Source: Isoetes taiwanensis (Eukaryota > Streptophyta > Lycopodiopsida > Isoetales > Isoetaceae). Taken from it: DNA of 64,000 nt. The position numbers were made by a program, and so were the translations under genes. Position 1 is the first letter of the stretch. Each line of letters starts with the position of its first letter. Where the stretch lies: NCBI GenBank assembly GCA_021234155.1, contig JAJEKV010000130.1:1377455-1441454 (forward strand), read 5' to 3'. The notes under the pieces are model-generated. The model searched no databases, was not told the origin of the DNA, and was given only the letters and a program-made list of their open reading frames with translations. Below are positions 23,504 to 35,594 of the stretch, piece after piece.

Positions 23504-24297
23504 AGAGTTCTCGATTTCGTTGATCTTTCTATTTGCGGCGAAGTGGTATAAGAAACTGGCCAAGAATCTTCTTTGTTTCTTGATATATTTGTGCCCAACA
23601 GTACGCGTTTGCATACTAGCATGAATACACCGCTTGATGCCAAAAGTGGAAGCCGGCTATGTTGGAGCCGGGCCGTTCGTTCGAGAGATGGTATTTTCTA
23701 CTGTTGAATAAGATTTCAAACATTTCGGCTTTTGTGGCTTCGAATCATATATGCATCTCACTTTTGATAAGCCGCTATCAATGAACGAAAGTGATGATGG
23801 CAATGCACAAAAGGACTTTTTCCTTAGTCCATAGATTTTTGGTAAAACATTTGGTTGCTTCTATAGATCGGGCGATTAAGACCTCTCATCATTCATCTAT
23901 TCACTATTTCAAGGTAATTAATCGTAAGACTAATCTATTGCATTCATTACATATTCGTCCGGCCTTTTGAGACCATTTTTGTGTGCATATGTGCGAGCTT
24001 TAGGAATTTGCACTCCAACCAGGCAAACGAAGAGGAGGTATAATCTCGGCTCTATATTTTGTAAGGAACTTGAATGGAGGTATTGTGTGATCCATCGAAA
24101 CTTTAGCTTCGCTTTGCATTTTCGAATGAGCTTGGATGCCTTATTTTTACTTGATTTGTTTTGCATAAACTTTGTGAGTAGGGCTTCATTACCTAAGCAC
24201 TTAAGTCATCTTTTTCCATAGCCCAAAGAAAAAGCAGCCCAAAGAGGCACCATGGATTTTGTTTCTCACAAGAAGTTTTGAAGCAATTATAGATTTC
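23504..24297. repeat. ~800-base duplicated block, copy B, with altered CAG/CTG sites
   Basis: It is collinear with 21,893-22,690. Most differences fall where copy A has CAG or CTG (see findings). The remaining sequence is close to identical. Confidence 0.9.
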
Positions 24298-24990
24298 TTT
24301 GTATGTTTTAAATCTTCTTTGATTTATGGGAATCAATTTGCTTAATGATGTTGACGGGATGGGTTGTCACAGAAGGGTACAAAACCAACAAGGAATTTGG
24401 GCCGCCATTAAAGACCCACTATCCATGTCTCAATAAGGCTCCAATGCAGTTTCATGGTTCAATGGAGGTAAGTGTCAGATCCTTGAATAACATTTAGATG
24501 TCCACATAGTGCATGTATAGGTGTTTTTATTCAAGGCTTATCATGTTTCTTTGCCCTTTATTGACCTTCGCAATACACCTTTTGTACATCGGGAACTTGA
24601 AAATCCTAAGCCAAGTTGGTGATTATGAGCTTACCCAATTTCTATTAAAATATAAAATAGTATGCCAAACGCCGCAAAATGAGCTTTAAATCGAGCGACA
24701 GATGATCCTAGAGTTCTTTGGATTATGTTCTTCATGATGGGGATCTATTGAGGCTTACGAACATATATTTTATAGTTTTAGATTGCACCAAAAATATTTT
24801 CTATTTGTGTATAGCAGAATTGTTTTGTTTAATATTTGGTTAAAGGCAATTTGTTGATATAACTGGCAATTGTTAAACCAAGAACGAAACATGTTTTTTT
24901 ACGAGTTTGTTCGTACTTTAATGGTGATATTTGTTCTCTATTGCACCTACAGCATATATTGCCATAAATGCAATCCACACGTCCAATAAT
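24298..24990. other. No gene recognised; 3' part of a Helitron
   Basis: AT-rich DNA leads to the Helitron 3' end at 25,019. I could not place that Helitron's 5' end. No open frame of note. Confidence 0.35.
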
Positions 24991-25019
24991 GCCCGGCATC
25001 GCCGGGCACACGTTTCTAG
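24991..25019 (+). mobile_element. Helitron 3' terminus (hairpin plus CTAG)
   Basis: A 7-bp stem (GCCCGGC, loop ATC, GCCGGGC) at 24,991-25,007 is followed 8 bases later by CTAG (25,016-25,019) and a T. This is the standard Helitron end: a short GC hairpin, then CTRR, inserted before T. The hairpin differs from the two ends at 37,228 and 40,790. Confidence 0.85.
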
Positions 25020-25757
25020 TTCATTATTAAAATCATATTCAACATAAGCATCAGCCAGAAAAATGTTAAGAGAAAAAGTATGCATATGGCCTTCACCTAC
25101 AACAAATAAATAGATGAAAGCATTTGAAAGTCTAACAACAGAAAATGCAAGAAAGGAAAATTAACTTCACCTCAAATGTCTCTTTGGATGTTATATTTCC
25201 GAAATGCATATAATGTATAGAGAATAGACATTTTTGAATAATGGAGCCCTTGCTCAATAAAGGACACAATACCACTCTTCAATTGCTGAAAAGGCATCGC
25301 GAACATGGCAAAGTGGAAACCATCCGAAACAATTGGTGGCTCTGGCTATGGTCGATGTACATTCAAGCACAAATTTTACTTTGTTTTATTTTTCTATGTA
25401 CGTCCAAGATTGATGTTGTCTATTTCTGTTCTCATATGAGTAACCAGGCAATGATTAATTCATGTTCTATTATATGTCAATAAGCACACATGATTCAAGC
25501 ACTACTAGACTATTCTTTGTAGGTTACAGGATAACCTGGCCTGCAAGGAAATCAATTTTCAGTTAAAATAGGATGCTCTTTTAACTATAATCTTATTCCA
25601 AGCTCTCTAAGCTATTGGTTTTACATATTTGTTTATGGTTTTATAACTTCAGCATGTGCCTTAGCTTTCTAGAGGCATTAATAGATCCAATCACAGAAAA
25701 CCAAGGTTTCTATGTATCTCTTCCTTTGCTTATATTTTTGAAGTTATTTTTGTCGAA
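25020..25757. other. AT-rich spacer, no gene recognised
   Basis: This spacer lies between one Helitron 3' end and the next Helitron 5' end. There are no repeats or frames worth listing. Confidence 0.4.
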
Positions 25758-25894
25758 TCTTCTTTATATTATAATGTTATGCCGTAAGTAGTGCATCGAG
25801 CCCTAATTTGAATGGCCGAGATCATCTGGATGCATCCGAAAGCCTAGATTTATTGCACGACTTACCAACACTGTGATTGGTCATGCTTCGATCT

Positions 25895-26080
25895 CTTAAG
25901 GGGAAAGGGTAAATGAAAAGGGGGAAAAGGAAAAGGGAAGTGGAAAGAGAGAATGTGAAGGGCAAAAAGGCATGGGGAAAAGGAAAAAGGGTAAAAGGAA
26001 AAGGGTGGGGATAAGAGAAGAGAAAGAGGCATGGAAAACGAAAAAGAGAAAGGAAACCTGGGAAAAGGGCACGAGGGAAG
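25895..26080 (+). repeat. Homopurine tract, left part
   Basis: Nearly all A and G, built of 'gggaaaagg'-type words with rare 'gcatgg'. It continues in style at 35,807 on the other side of the CACTA element, as expected if the CACTA split one tract. Confidence 0.85.
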
Positions 26081-26094
26081 CACTACTACAGAAC
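26081..26094 (+). repeat. CACTA terminal inverted repeat, left
   Basis: CACTACTACAGAAC matches the conserved start of plant CACTA elements. No inverted partner occurs near 35.8 kb. Confidence 0.9.
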
Positions 26095-26096
26095 GG

Positions 26097-26645
26097 GCTA
26101 TTAGCGACGTCGTTAGCGACGTCACATTGACGTATTAGAGACGTCCGACGTCGCATGAGGACGTCTTGCAAATGTTGCACGGACGTTGCAAATGACGTCG
26201 CCTAGGATTCGTCGCAGGGCGACGTCACGTCGCAGGTGAAACGTCATGTTTGCGACGTCTGGGACGTCGCTGTGACGTTGTTAATACGTCGCTAGGACGT
26301 TCTAATCTCGTTCTATTTACGTTACCCATGAAACGTTGTTTTCGACGTGCGTGCAACATATTTGCAACGTCCAGAACGTCCTTCACACGTCGTCGTAATG
26401 TCTTTAAGACGTCTTCAAGACGTTGTTAATACGTCGCTAGGACGTTCTAATCTCGTTCTATTTACGTTACCCATGAAACGTTGTTTTCGACGTGCGTGCA
26501 ACATATTTGCAACGTCCATAACATCCTTCACACGTCGTCGTAACGTCTTTAAGACGTTGTTCTTTACGTTACAAACACGTTGTTTTGACGTTTCAAATGG
26601 CATTTTCATTGTGACATCGTATTTAGCATGTTTTTGTTGCGACGT
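26097..26645. repeat. Left subterminal repeats, with a 145-base tandem duplication
   Basis: Dozens of ACGTC/GACGT motifs in both orientations. A 145-base unit starting 'gacgttgttaatacgtcgc' occurs at 26,274-26,418 and again at 26,419-26,562. Such motifs are binding sites for the TnpA-type protein in the En/Spm family. Confidence 0.85.
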
Positions 26646-26817
26646 GTAACAATTTTAATAAAAAAAAAATGTAAGAAGCTTGAAAGTCATTTTCTTAAGA
26701 ATATTGAATAAGAAGAAACAAAAATAGAATAAAATAGAGTATATATTTATGTGTCATGAAACAAGAAGAGTAAGAAAAAATCGTGTCAAAAAGAAGTCAC
26801 TATGTGATGCCTATATC

Positions 26818-29100
26818 TAATCATCTGGAACATCACACTCACCATCAGAACTATCATAGCGATCATTCTCTGTTGATGCATCATCATCATCATCATCATC
26901 TGCTGTACGATTGTCAGTGTTATCATCATCATGATCCCTATCCTCATCAGTATCATCCTCATCATCCTCATCCTGGAATTGATCTTGCAAAGCAGCAGAT
27001 GATTGACCTTGGTGATGCATTACATCATCAGCAAGGGCCCCATCTAGTTCTCGAATGGCTTCCTAGAATTTTTATAATCATTAAATTAAAGTTCATCTAG
27101 AAAGATACAAATATGAAAATAACACATATAATAATAAACCACATAAATAAATAAAATATTTACTTACATTAGGATTCACTCTTGGCAAAGTACCACCATT
27201 TTCACTTAGCCTTCGAAATAGCTCAGTAGCTCCAAACTCACTTGCCACGTTGATGTGTTCATTGTTGGGTTTAAAACCATAAATTGTCTCCTATATCAAG
27301 TATCACGGCAATATATAAATAGGACAATTTCAACTACAAATATAATATGCAAATAAATACTTACGAATCTGAAGATAAATGAAGATCTACCACCAGAACC
27401 CAAATGAGAGGGACGACGAGTACTACCAGTTGCTTTTTCCGTTCGGCTTGAATGTTTTCTATCTGGATCCTTGGCCCGTTGCAATGCAATCTATAGCATT
27501 ATATGGAAGGAAGTTAGATTATTGGTATATAGCAAAAAATGTATTAAAATTACTAGTTATACCTTGAAGTCGCTTGCGCTTATATTTTGAGGTACGGGTA
27601 TCTTTGACCAGTCAAGGAAAGTCTTTTTGTCTTTCTTTATCTTTCGAATAATATACTCTCTTCATATACAACAACCATTAGTAAAAAAAACTAAAATAAG
27701 CAAAAAAAGAAACTAATGAATAAAATTTGGTTACCTCCTCCTCCTAAGGTGACCACCCATCATGGAAGTTATTTGTTTCCAATTAAAATGTTTGTATTTT
27801 CTTATAGCCGGATATTGTTGGCGTAGCGTTTCACGCACATCTTCAATCTCTCGAGGGTTGTAACCGCCAGGCCATTCTCCATCAAGGGAAAAAATGTTTG
27901 AGATCTTTACGTCAACCAAGTTATACAACCGGTTGTAGAATAACTTCCCCCACTCATTGTGGTCAGGGATATTTTCACTACATAAACAAAAAAAAAAGTA
28001 TATGAAAAGTGCATCAACTTTATTCTAACTAAGTTTAAAACTTACTCAGTAAACTTAGGGCCATCCTTCAATTTGTTTGGTGCAGTCTTAACCACCATCT
28101 CTTCCTTATCTCGAACCTCCCGCCTCTTCTGACGATGTGGGTTGTCATTCCTTGGTAGTGCTCTTTTTGATTTACTCCTAATAAAAGAGACAGAAAACAT
28201 CCTTAGAAAATATTAGTGGTAAAGAATATGCTATTCAAATTCAAAAAAAAAAGTAAATCGATAATGCACTATGCATCATAGATTTTTAAGAATGAAGAGA
28301 AAAAGACTAACAAAAAAAATCTTTCATAAAATTGCATGCATTAAAAACAACATAAATAAAATGAATGCTAAGTAAACTCTTACTGCCTAAAGTCTTTTTC
28401 AAGATTCCTTGGGACATGCAAGTGCGAGCTATCCCTCCTACGACTGCCTCTTTCATGTATACTAGCATCGCTGCTACGCCTTGAAGCATCAAATCCTTGA
28501 TTTTGTGGTTGAGAAGCCAAAACATATGCCACAACTTGACTTATCATCTCAGGAGTGAGTGTGGCCAAACAAGCAGGTGGTTGATTGCTTTGTACTGGTG
28601 CTGGTTGATTGCCTTGAAGTGGTGGCTCATTGCCTTCTGGTAGTGGTTGATTGCTTAAAGGTGTTTCTTGATGCCCTGGAAAGTGCATTCTAAAATTTGT
28701 AAAATATGTTACAACACAAATAAATAGCTTAAAAGAATATCATAAAAAACCTGGAGTATGGTCCTCCGATCGATCACTCCTTACTCTCCTAACTGGAGCA
28801 TCGCTTTGAGGTAGTGCTTGATTTCTTTGAGGTCTTGCGTGGCCCCCTAAATTTATATTCCACAATTTTTAAGTATAACAAAAAAGTGGCTAGCAAGAAA
28901 TTCATAAATAAACCTAGAGTATTGTCATCAGATCTATTGTTGCTTGGAGACGGTCTTCTTGAGCTCCCTTTTTGATGTTCTAGACATAAACGAGCATTTT
29001 AACAAAATAATTTTAACAATTTCATGACATGATATGCGAGTAAAATAAAATAAACATAAACATGAATACCACGTTGGTGACGAGCTCCAGCAGCTTGAGC
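26818..29100 (-). CDS. TnpA-like protein of the CACTA element (plant Ptta/En/Spm type), multi-exon
   Basis: At least nine short exons with GT-AG borders can be read on the minus strand, from about 28,982 down to the stop at 26,818. An RRPSPS exon comes first, then a Gln/Pro-rich exon (28,688-28,385), a basic exon (ALPRNDNPHRQKRREVRDKE, about 28,181-28,045) and an exon with GGYNPREIEDVRETLRQQYP and FNWKQITSMMGGHLRRRR (27,978-27,735). Next is ALQRAKDPDRKHSSRTEKAT with RRPSHLGSGGRS (27,489-27,365), then an exon ending LPRVNPN (27,291-27,170), and an acidic Asp/Glu tail. The RAK...GS.S pattern fits the plant transposase_24 type. In En/Spm such proteins bind subterminal repeats and help excision. 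The start codon is not certain. Confidence 0.65.
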
Positions 29101-29790
29101 TTCAAGTGGAAAGAGAAGAGACCATAGGAATGACCCTAAACCTGCTGAGACATGCATGCGTGAAGTTAAAATGCACAAAGAAAGCAACTAAATATTTTGT
29201 GTAAGGTTCATACCAAAGACGAGCATCCCCATAATAACACTCCATAATGAACAATGATTGGAGCCGTAGAGTATCGAACCCGCTACAAGCAACACAATGA
29301 AGCCGCCCATCTAATTTACAAGGAATGCTTGATGTAAAAACAGAAAAGATGCCTTGCAAAGGAATACAAATTCAATATTATATCAGAATATAATGAGTAA
29401 AGAGAATATTAAAGAGAATATTATATCAGAAGGGTTTGCTCTCTGCTTCAATTCTGTGTCAGATACAGAAGTTGGACTTTTCTTACCTTTGTAAATTGAA
29501 TTGGGAACTACAAAATATTGCTTAATACAAGAATTGGCCTCCTTCTCAAAAGACAGTACCTTGAACTCCAAACTGAATCTAAGGCCAATCGAGAACAATT
29601 AGCTTGTTATATGTAGACTGACCTGTTTACAGGGAGGGCTTCACATCCAAATCCACAAATCAGGAAAACCTATTTTCCTTATGGAAAGAAGTAAAGGGCA
29701 TGAATATTAAAAGTGAAAGGCATGCAGGCAGAAGACTTAGATTTAGTATCATGCCGTGCTGCAGTGGAATCGGTGGCCACAGCTTGCTGG
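29101..29790. other. No gene recognised
   Basis: AT-rich sequence lies between the TnpA-like gene and the MinD fragment. Short frames only. Confidence 0.35.
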
Positions 29791-29802
29791 TACTCCTCCC
29801 AG

Positions 29803-29972
29803 AGTTTACCGTAGTGGCTATAGATGCAGATGTTGGTTTGAGAAATCTGGACCTTCTTCTTGGTCTTGAAAACAGGGTAAACTATACTGCATTGCAAGTC
29901 TTAAATGGTGAATGCAGAAGGGACCAGGCACTTATTCGAGATAAGAGATGGACGAACTTTGAGCTTGGTTTT
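29803..29972 (+). pseudogene. Captured fragment of a MinD (septum-site) gene
   Basis: The plus frame reads FTVVAIDADVGLRNLDLLLG, then ENRVNYT, VLNGECRRDQAL and RDKRWTNFEL. This matches the part of MinD just after the Walker A loop, including the Walker A' aspartate region (AIDAD.GLRNLD). In plants MinD is a chloroplast ATPase that places the division ring. Only about 57 residues remain: the GKGGVGKT loop upstream and the rest downstream are missing, and the reading continues into unrelated sequence (to 30,287). It sits inside the CACTA element, opposite in strand to its genes, so it is best read as a captured host exon. It cannot work as an ATPase. Confidence 0.88.
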
Positions 29973-31035
29973 TTCGCAGAAGGGGGTGGGTCGTCAAAAT
30001 CAATCAAAGCAGTGGCTGGGATCGACAAGCATGGATTGGCTGGGATGGACAAGCATGGATTCGACAGCCATTCGGAAAAGGTAACCAGAGGTTCGGCTAT
30101 GGCAGGAAATGAAAGCAAGAGCTTGGTCTGTTCAGAATGGGCCTGTTCAGAAACCGTGAATGGGTCTGTTACTTTTGGGCTATCTTGGGAAATCGGTGCT
30201 TCTATCTTCGTAAACGGGATAGTTTTCATCCAACAAAAATCGGCCCAGCTCAAACAAATCGGTGACAGACCCAAAACAAATCGGTGACAGCTCAAACAAC
30301 ATTCTGCATATTCAAGAATACCTTTGGTGGTGCTTTGGAGGTTTGTCCAGTAGCTCCAGGTAAATCGAGAATGGCTTCTGGCCCTGTAATGAAATACACG
30401 CATACAAGCTCGAACCAGAATAGTTACAGTAAAAAAGTTTAGAAGAAACAGTTTGAAACTTACAAACAGTGCACTATATTGCAGAGAAGAGGTCGGAGAG
30501 GAGGACAGTCCGTCGGAGTAGCGGCGACGAGGCCCCAAACAATCTTCCCGCTTCTTTTAGAACCTACAATCTGTTCTTTCGTATTTTCGACCATTACAAA
30601 GGTGGAAACAAAGGTTATTTTCGACCTCATTTTTCGGTGCTATTAGAAGGTTGGTGCCCAAAGGTTGGTTAGTTATTAAAATATTAAACTAAGCAATGTT
30701 ATGTTATAAATATGACAATATTAAATATGGGCATGAATTTATGGGGCTTTCCTTTGTAATCTATGGAAGCTGGGGATTGCAGGCACGGATTTTTTGTCCC
30801 ACGGCTGCAACGGATTCATAGAAAGGATCGTGGTCAACACGGCAACGACCGTGGTAAAAAATGGTGTTACTGAAAATGGTGTTCAAACAATTAAATTATT
30901 GATTAATTTAAGTATTTCTAGAGAATATTCCCGTGTCATTCGTTTACGTGTTCGTGTTCCGTTTCCGTTTTTTGAAATTTATGGAGTCGTTGCGTTTCCT
31001 GTGGTCGTGTTCTGTAACTATGATCTGCACCCTTC
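29973..31035. other. Captured or filler DNA, no gene recognised
   Basis: The open frame from the MinD fragment runs to 30,287 and includes a near-repeat (AGIDKHGLAGMDKHG) but no domain. The opposite strand also has a 218-codon frame (29,882-30,538) with no recognisable features. Nothing else is seen. Confidence 0.35.
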
Positions 31036-31078
31036 ATTATCTTCTCCATCTATCTTCTATCTCCGTTCAAATATCAAC
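31036..31078. repeat. 43-base copy of the TnpD gene's 3' end
   Basis: This segment ('attatcttctccatctatct…caaatatcaac') recurs at 31,578-31,619 with one base missing. The second copy spans the stop codon of the TnpD-like gene. Confidence 0.9.
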
Positions 31079-31577
31079 CCGAAATTACCAGAACCAACAT
31101 TGCAAAACATAGAAAATAAATTATGGCATACCTCTCGTACACAAAATGAGGCACACCTCTCATACCCGAAAAAAGCCCAAGATACATGGTTATTCTTATA
31201 CTTCTTGGTAAGAGTATACTAGGGGCGATTATAGATTATGGCTGAGATTGCTTTGCCTGGGGGGTGCAATCATCCCAAAATGCATGTGATTGTGCACAAG
31301 GTTATTGTTAAATATAAAATTGTTCCTAAAATTGCTAAATGTATTTTATTCTCCATGGTCAAGGGCATTCTCATAGTGTCAAACTTCTATATGATCTTTC
31401 TAGAACTTACCTAGATGCATGGGGTATGACGGGATGCATGGGGTATGAAAGTGACAATATCCTTGAATCAAGAACATATATCCTTCACAAATGCATACAC
31501 TACAATTGTTCATAAACACATACACTTCAACTAAAAGCATAGACTCCTATAAGAAAAAAAGCATCTGTGCAAATATT

Positions 31578-31619
31578 ATTATCTTCTCCATCTATCTTCT
31601 ATCTCCGTCAAATATCAAC
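31578..31619. repeat. 42-base repeat at the TnpD stop codon
   Basis: Direct partner of 31,036-31,078, about 540 bases away. It includes the last codons and the 3' flank of the TnpD-like gene. Confidence 0.9.
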
Positions 31620-34600
31620 TATCATTTCCATCAGTGTCATAAGCTGATTCCGAGTTATCTCCTGCCAATCCATCAGTGTCTTCTACAGGCTCGTCCTCGG
31701 GCAAAGTTGCATGTTCAAAAGTATCAGAGGGTTCCTCATCGACTCTCATGCTTTCTTCCACTGTGACTCCTTGAAAAATACGACGAGACCTCGGTGAAGA
31801 TTGTATGACAAACCACCAATCACTATCACTCCGATCAGGCATGAAGAAAACCTGCAAAATAATTGTCATTTAGATTGCTATTTAGAAGCGAATCCATAGC
31901 ACTTGAACCAACCTGTTCACAATTCTCAGGAAAAACAAGTGTTTCAGAGCCACGATATAATTTTGTGGAGTTAATAGCAAAGAAACCACTGATGTCATTT
32001 CTTACAGTTGGTCTTGGGCCTCTAAGTTGCAGATCAAACCAATCGACATCAAACACAATGGTCTTAAAGTCACCACCGACATCAACTTCCATGATGGTTT
32101 TCAATGTGCCAACCCAGTCAACCTGTGCTTGAGCTCGATTACGATCTGCTACACTTGATTGGAACTCCATCTCAAATGATGTCATAATTCCACAATCAAA
32201 CGTCTTTCTGTTCTTGTCAACATTGTGTACTCGATAGTGGGTACCATTCCACCACATAGAGGAATAAGATTGGAACTGCACATAACAAGAAAATAAGTAA
32301 CTAGCTCCCATTGGTAAATGATATTTAGACGATGTAACTATATTTATACATACCTGCTTCATAACCCCTTGTGCATATGACCTTTCAACTGAGGTAACCA
32401 ATTCACCTTCATTAATCGCGTCATGCATTGCATTGCGTACCCAATCTTGTGTCATCCTATCTGGAAAGCATTCATATCCAACTGGAAATGGACCTCGTCG
32501 ATTTAATTGTCTCCACGATTTTCTTTTTTGCTCTCTTTCTTTCTTTTCATCCTCATATCGGGCAAGCCATTTCTCCATCTCCTTGGCATTGTAAAGCAAA
32601 AAATTATTTATTTTAGCTTGAGCTTCTGGAGTAAATACCTTCTGGATGCCATTACCCTCAGTCACGATACCCACATTCTTCTCCTCTTCTTCATCTTTCC
32701 ATAGTCGAGGAGCTCCTGGATGCAAGTCAATGATGAACTCTGTCATATAAAATAAAGATTCTCGTGCTAACCACCCTTCAGCCATGCTGCCCTCTGGACG
32801 TGCCCTCTGCCGCACCATATCTTTTAAGACCTTCATAAACCTTTCCACAAAGAACATCCACCTGGCATGGACGGTCCCTGCAAGTTCAATCTCTTCCACA
32901 AGATGCACTAAAAGATGAGGCTGGATGTCCAGAAAGCTTGTAGGAAATTCTTTCTCTAACAAACAACATGCCTCAACCATCTTCACCTTCATCTCGTCTA
33001 TCTCATGCCTTGGGATCTGCTTTTGTGAAATCCATCTACAAGATTTTTAGCAATAAATTTTAGAAATGGTTCATAGAATCACATAAGTAAAACAAATATA
33101 TGCAATTGCATTTACCTTATAACCTTTGATAGTGTACATATCGCTTCTAAAGGGCCTGTACTTAAAGCACCCCTCAAAGACAATGGCATAAAGAACTACA
33201 TATTGAACACAGTAAAAGGAAATGTCAAACATAATGCTTGTCATACATCATAATTAAAGAAATACTTACATGAAGAAGCTTGTGCCAATCGTGAGACTTG
33301 AGACCTGTAAGCTCCCCAGTGGATGAAAATGCTCCGTGTAAGGAGTGCATGAAACCAGTTGGGGTGCGAAGGATTTTGAGATCTTCAAGGACTCCCCTTT
33401 GATCAACCTTACTAAGAACCCAAGCCGCATTTGGAGCATAGCCTTCATTATCGAGCCATGCTTTCTTCTTTGTATTTGTCAACTTGAGATCCATCCTTGC
33501 ACTTGCCGTGTCTTTCTCACCAAATAAATGCCTCCATAAAGAGTTTCCCACATTCTTGAAAATGTGCATCGGATCAAGAAGGTGCTGAATCAAAAGGCCA
33601 GTCCAATACGGGAGTTCATAAAACACTGATTTCCTTCTCATCCCATGAATTTCCTTTCCATTTGCTTTATCCCAACGTTTGCCCCATCTCTGAATAGTTA
33701 ATCTTTTAGGGGGAGGTGTATTGTCCTGCTTGCCATTAAAATGTACACGATCTTGTCGAAGGGGATGTGTAAGCGGCAGATATTTTCTAAAACCCTCATA
33801 CACCACCTTATTTAGATGTGGAGAGCGACGAGAAGCTAGATTTTCTCCACATATCATGCATGCATTATGGCCCGATACAGTAAAACCTGAACACTCTGCT
33901 AGTCCAGGATAGTCATGCATAGTCCATAGTAGGATACCTCGAAGTGTAAAAGACTCCTCTTTATGTGCATCATAAACATGAATCCCCACGTTCCATAAGC
34001 TTAACAACTCATCCACCACGATCTTGAGGTATACATCCAAGTTGCTTGGTTTCTTTTTCCCAGGAATCAATAAGGACAATATGATATGCCCGCTCTTCAT
34101 TAGTAACCATGGAGGTATATTGTAGTTTACTAGCAATACAGGCCATGTAGACCATGATGTGGACTGCCTTCCAAAAGGGTTCACTCCATCGGTAGCCAAC
34201 CCCAAGCGAACATTGCGTGGTTCATTCCCAAATTCAGGCCATGTCTTATCTACATGCTTCCATGCAACACTATCACTTGGAAGTCGTATTATGTCATCAG
34301 TAGATGCATTTGTCGCTGTGAAGTCCATGAGGCTAGCTAATGATTTGCACCGAAACATCATCTTCAGCCTTGGAAGCAATGGGAAATGGCGAACCATCTT
34401 CTCAGGTACATTCTTACCTTGCATATCATTTTTGTACCTAGAGGCATTGCACACCATACAATGCGTAGTTTTGCTAAATGTTTCAGGAGGATAGAAGATC
34501 ATGCAATCATTTGGACATGCATGAATGCTCTTGTAACCAAGGCCAGTTGCCTGAATAATCTTCTTCACATCATCTCGATGATTGGGTAAACTATTCCCTT

Positions 34601-35516
34601 CTGGAAGGATCTTCTCGTGCAATAACCTACATAACCAATATGATAAATGACCAATTAATAATTGTTGCTAATACCATGAAGACAAGTCCAACATATAACG
34701 ATTATTGATAAGATAGTAAAGAAAAGCCCGTACTAATCAACAAACAAATTAGTTAAGTTGCATACCTTAAGAGGTCAGACACACTTGTGTTGCTCCATCC
34801 ATACTTCGTTTGTAAATTGAGAATTAACAAGCAAGCAGACAATCTTGATGTTTGAGAGCCTGGAAATAGATTTGTCTCTGCCTCCACCATCATGGGATCA
34901 TTACCATAATAGTCATGTGTCTGTCCTCCATCACCAACATCTTCCTCGTATTCTAAATCATCCAAATCGACATCGGGATTAAGAGCTTCTAACATATCCA
35001 TCATTGGGTCCTCGCCACGAAACTCTGAAGAAGAGGGAGCACCCTCTAGTGTTTCTTGTTCTTCTCTCATTGCACTTTCTAAAGCTTTCCTGTGCTTGGG
35101 GTTGAGAACCCGTGGGTCAGGTTGAATGACCTACAAGAGAAGGTAACATAAATTCTATGCTGTAACTAAAATCATACATAAACTAGAGTTTGGATAAGCA
35201 CCTCATGTCCAGCACGAGCATCCGATGTAGTTGGAGCTTCATGTCTTCCCCATTTAATGAGATGATCCGTGATGATTGATCTGAAGCGCCTCTTTTGACC
35301 CACACATCGTTTGCAATCACACATGATCTTATCGGTCTAGTATTCATAGAAAAAGTGATAGTTACTTTGGCATGAATGTACTAACTAAAAGCAATGAATT
35401 CTTACCGGTAAAAGGGGAATCTCATCTTGTGGCTCTCTTCTGCTAACATCCTCTATAATCCTCAAAGTACGTTGTACACGACGATCAGCACGAATCGGAG
35501 CAACGCTATCATCCAT
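31615..35516 (-). CDS. TnpD-like CACTA transposase, eight exons
   Basis: Exons on the minus strand: 35,516-35,406 (MDDSVAPIRADRR…), 35,337-35,203 (transposase-associated domain: CDCKRC, then ITDHLIKWGRH), 35,133-34,766 (acidic), 34,626-33,271 (TNP2 core), about 33,198-33,116, about 33,040-32,354 (DUF4218-like), 32,280-31,910 (DUF4216-like) and 31,854-31,615. The core shows HACPNDCMIFYPP, TDGVNPFGRQSTSWSTWPV, NYNIPPWLL, IHVYDAHKEE and LLDPMHIFKNVGNSLW. The later part has FDIQPHLLVHLVEEIELAG, RPEGSMAEG and FKTIVFDVDWFDLQLRG. TnpD-type enzymes cut CACTA ends. All exons are open, and the intron 32,353-32,281 happens to have no stop. The gene looks potentially functional. A broken relative lies at 45.8-49.1 kb. 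Confidence 0.88.
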
Positions 35517-35594
35517 TAATAGAAGGCTCTTCTAGGCGCAAGCCAAGCATACAAAAGAAAATAGGTCTCGGGTTTTTATTAGGGTTTTACTAAA

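Noticed and set aside
21893-24297. The 800-base direct repeats considered as LTRs of a small retrotransposon
   Set aside because: The blocks do not start with TG or end with CA, and no primer binding site or polypurine tract flanks the 0.8 kb between them, which is itself tandem repeats.
26783-27100. A His-rich plus-strand frame
   Set aside because: It is the antisense of the Asp/Glu-rich tail of the TnpA-like gene (GAT/GAC repeats read as ATC/CAT).
29882-30538. A 218-codon minus-strand frame
   Set aside because: It overlaps the MinD fragment on the opposite strand, has no recognisable domain, and its residue mix gives no support. The MinD reading explains part of the same DNA.
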